The notes beneath the pieces were generated by a model. That model ran no database searches. It saw only the letters and a program-made list of their open reading frames with translations, and was not told the origin of the DNA. Made by a program: the position numbers and the translations under genes. This document shows positions 4,837 through 5,879 of a DNA stretch of 5,879 bases, piece by piece (the first letter of the stretch is position 1; each line of letters begins with the position of its first letter). The stretch is from Candidatus Nomurabacteria bacterium (GTDB lineage Bacteria > Patescibacteriota > Saccharimonadia > Saccharimonadales > Saccharimonadaceae): NCBI GenBank assembly GCA_031264785.1, contig JAISDN010000017.1, positions 1-5,879 on the forward strand. Direction: 5' to 3'.

Positions 4837-5430
4837 ATGATAGATGCATTATTTGGTTCAAAAACTCGGGTGAAATTACTATATTTGTTCATGAACAATC
4901 CTGAGCGGACATTTTATGTGCGCGAAATCACGCGGAAAATCGACGAGCAGATCAATTCGGTGCGCCGAGAACTGTCAAATATGCTAAACATCGGCATTAT
5001 CAAGAGCGACAGCAAGGACAACAAGATTTTTTACGGTGTGAACAAATCTTATACTTTTTACGCGCCGTTGCGCAAAATATTTACAAGCAAGGAGCTTTCG
5101 GCAGAAAAAGAGGACGAAAGCGCCGTTTGGGCGAAGCGGTTTTTTGCGGTTGGCGATGTCAAGCTGGTGGTTTTTGCTGGCAAACTGGTGAGTGGTTTTG
5201 ACAGCGACGTTGATTTGCTGGTGGTCGGGAATATTAGCAAAGTGAAACTGCGGAATCTGGTGAAGACTATCGAGGAGGAGCAGAATATCGTGATTTCGTT
5301 TGCGGTGATGACGTATGATGATTTTTATTACCGCAAGAGTGTGCAGGACAAGTTTATCACTGATATTTTCGACGCCAAGCACTTGGTGGTGGTCGATGTC
5401 AACGATGTATTAAATCAAGAACAACAGTAA
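4837..5430 (+). CDS. Winged-helix protein with degenerate nucleotidyltransferase-like domain
   Basis: From ATG 4837 the product is 197 residues. Residues 1-75 look like a winged helix-turn-helix: MIDALFGSKTRVKLLYLF, then NPERTFYVREITRKI as the recognition region and a wing near KIFYGV. Residues about 105-190 resemble a MNT-type nucleotidyltransferase domain, with AGKLVSGFDSDVDLLVVG (114-131). D124 and D126 occupy the catalytic DxD positions. The usual Gly-Ser of the GSxxxG motif is Gly-Lys here (115-116), which argues against ordinary nucleotide transfer and for a binding or regulatory role. The layout matches a type of putative regulator I recall as common in CPR genomes. It is not obviously a MNT/HEPN toxin-antitoxin pair, since the next gene is a beta-lactamase-fold protein. 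A start at 4816 would add 7 residues but lies within the promoter. Function unknown; DNA binding is inferred. Confidence 0.75.
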   Translation: MIDALFGSKTRVKLLYLFMNNPERTFYVREITRKIDEQINSVRRELSNMLNIGIIKSDSKDNKIFYGVNKSYTFYAPLRKIFTSKELSAEKEDESAVWAKRFFAVGDVKLVVFAGKLVSGFDSDVDLLVVGNISKVKLRNLVKTIEEEQNIVISFAVMTYDDFYYRKSVQDKFITDIFDAKHLVVVDVNDVLNQEQQ

Positions 5431-5434
5431 GGAG
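5431..5434 (+). promoter_or_regulatory. Shine-Dalgarno for the beta-lactamase-fold gene
   Basis: GGAG follows the preceding TAA directly and is 5 nt from the ATG at 5440. It is the clearest ribosome-binding site in the window and fixes this start. The gene is 9 bp behind its neighbour, with no promoter visible between them. Confidence 0.8.
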
Positions 5435-5439
5435 TAAAA

Positions 5440-5879
5440 ATGGAAATAGATTATAGGGGCGCGAATTCGGTGGTTATCAAGAGCAAGGCGGGGACGATTG
5501 TGGTCGACCCGACAGATAACGTTAAAGTGAATGAGATTACTAACGACGGCGTGATTACTATCGTCACTCAGGACGATTTTATACCGAAAAAGGCTAGTTT
5601 TGTGATAAATATGCCTGGCGAGTATGAGCATAACGATATTTCGATTACGGGGATTCCGATGCAGCGTCATATCGACCCCGAGGGCAAGAACGGAGTGGCG
5701 TATCGGCTGGTGTTGGACGGCGTGCGAATTGCGATTCTTGGGCATATTTTAGCGCCGATCAGCGATGACGACCTCGAGGCGCTGGGGATTATCGATGTGC
5801 TGATTGTGCCAGTTGGCGGGGGCGGTTATACGCTTGACGCCAAAGACGCTGCGTCTATCACTCGGCAGATTGGGCCGAA
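5440..5879 (+). CDS. Metallo-beta-lactamase-fold protein (UlaG/UPF0173-like), partial, degenerate metal site
   Basis: The first 146 codons are present and the gene continues past the window end. The pattern MEIDYRGANSVVIKS, then TIVVDPT (19-25), GEYEHNDISITGI (60-72), RIAILGHI (96-103) and VLIVPVGGGGYTLDAKDA (120-137) matches UlaG-like MBL-fold proteins. In active members the first strand leads to GHSC, the second to a HxHxDH motif, and a later strand to HLGD. Here these positions read GANS (7-10), VTQDDF (42-47) and ILGHI, so the metal-binding histidines appear lost. The protein is probably not a standard metal hydrolase; it may be structural, regulatory or a different kind of enzyme. A C-terminal His ligand, if any, would lie beyond the edge. 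It is probably co-transcribed with the winged-helix gene 9 bp upstream. The fold is fairly secure, the function unknown. Confidence 0.75.
   Translation, partial: MEIDYRGANSVVIKSKAGTIVVDPTDNVKVNEITNDGVITIVTQDDFIPKKASFVINMPGEYEHNDISITGIPMQRHIDPEGKNGVAYRLVLDGVRIAILGHILAPISDDDLEALGIIDVLIVPVGGGGYTLDAKDAASITRQIGP

Noticed and set aside
1..5879. Mobile element, CRISPR array, toxin-antitoxin or phage module
   Set aside because: No transposase or integrase motifs, no regularly spaced repeats and no HEPN partner beside the NTase-like protein were seen.

Overview
The window looks like part of a small, densely packed bacterial chromosome of roughly 45-50 % G+C. My best guess is Candidate Phyla Radiation, probably Candidatus Saccharibacteria (TM7). 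The reasons are a threonyl-tRNA synthetase with no TGS domain, a MiaA some 60 residues shorter than usual, a winged-helix protein with a degenerate nucleotidyltransferase domain, and a metal-site-degenerate metallo-beta-lactamase-fold protein. This placement rests on recalled family resemblance and no database search was possible. TGA is used as a normal stop (end of thrS), so the TGA-to-glycine code of some other CPR lineages does not apply.

Left end (1-291): an AT-rich divergent intergenic region. A good leftward promoter (100-128, minus strand) drives a possible 27-codon ORF whose stop overlaps an ATG running off the left edge. A cluster of three DnaA-box-like 9-mers lies at 194-223. A near-consensus rightward promoter (257-285) sits directly against a DEAD-box RNA helicase gene (292-1500).

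Middle (1501-1681): tRNA-Val(GAC) on the minus strand, converging on the helicase gene, with its own short terminator hairpin. The tRNA promoter and the thrS promoter are back to back in about 40 bp, and each -10 element occupies the place where the other's -35 would be.

Right half: an apparent operon of thrS (threonyl-tRNA synthetase), a HAD-family 5'(3')-deoxyribonucleotidase-like protein (4-bp overlap) and miaA (tRNA dimethylallyltransferase, 14-bp overlap, TTG start). A second promoter just after miaA leads into a winged-helix/nucleotidyltransferase-like regulator, followed after 9 bp by a beta-lactamase-fold protein cut by the window end.

The theme is translation and RNA metabolism: tRNA-Val, tRNA charging, tRNA modification and an RNA helicase. 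The most interesting layout features are promoters placed so that helicase and thrS mRNAs should be leaderless, the shared TGTGnTAnAnT promoter element at four sites, the interlocked tRNA-Val/thrS promoters, and the compact or degenerate enzymes. I saw no mobile element, CRISPR array or defence system.
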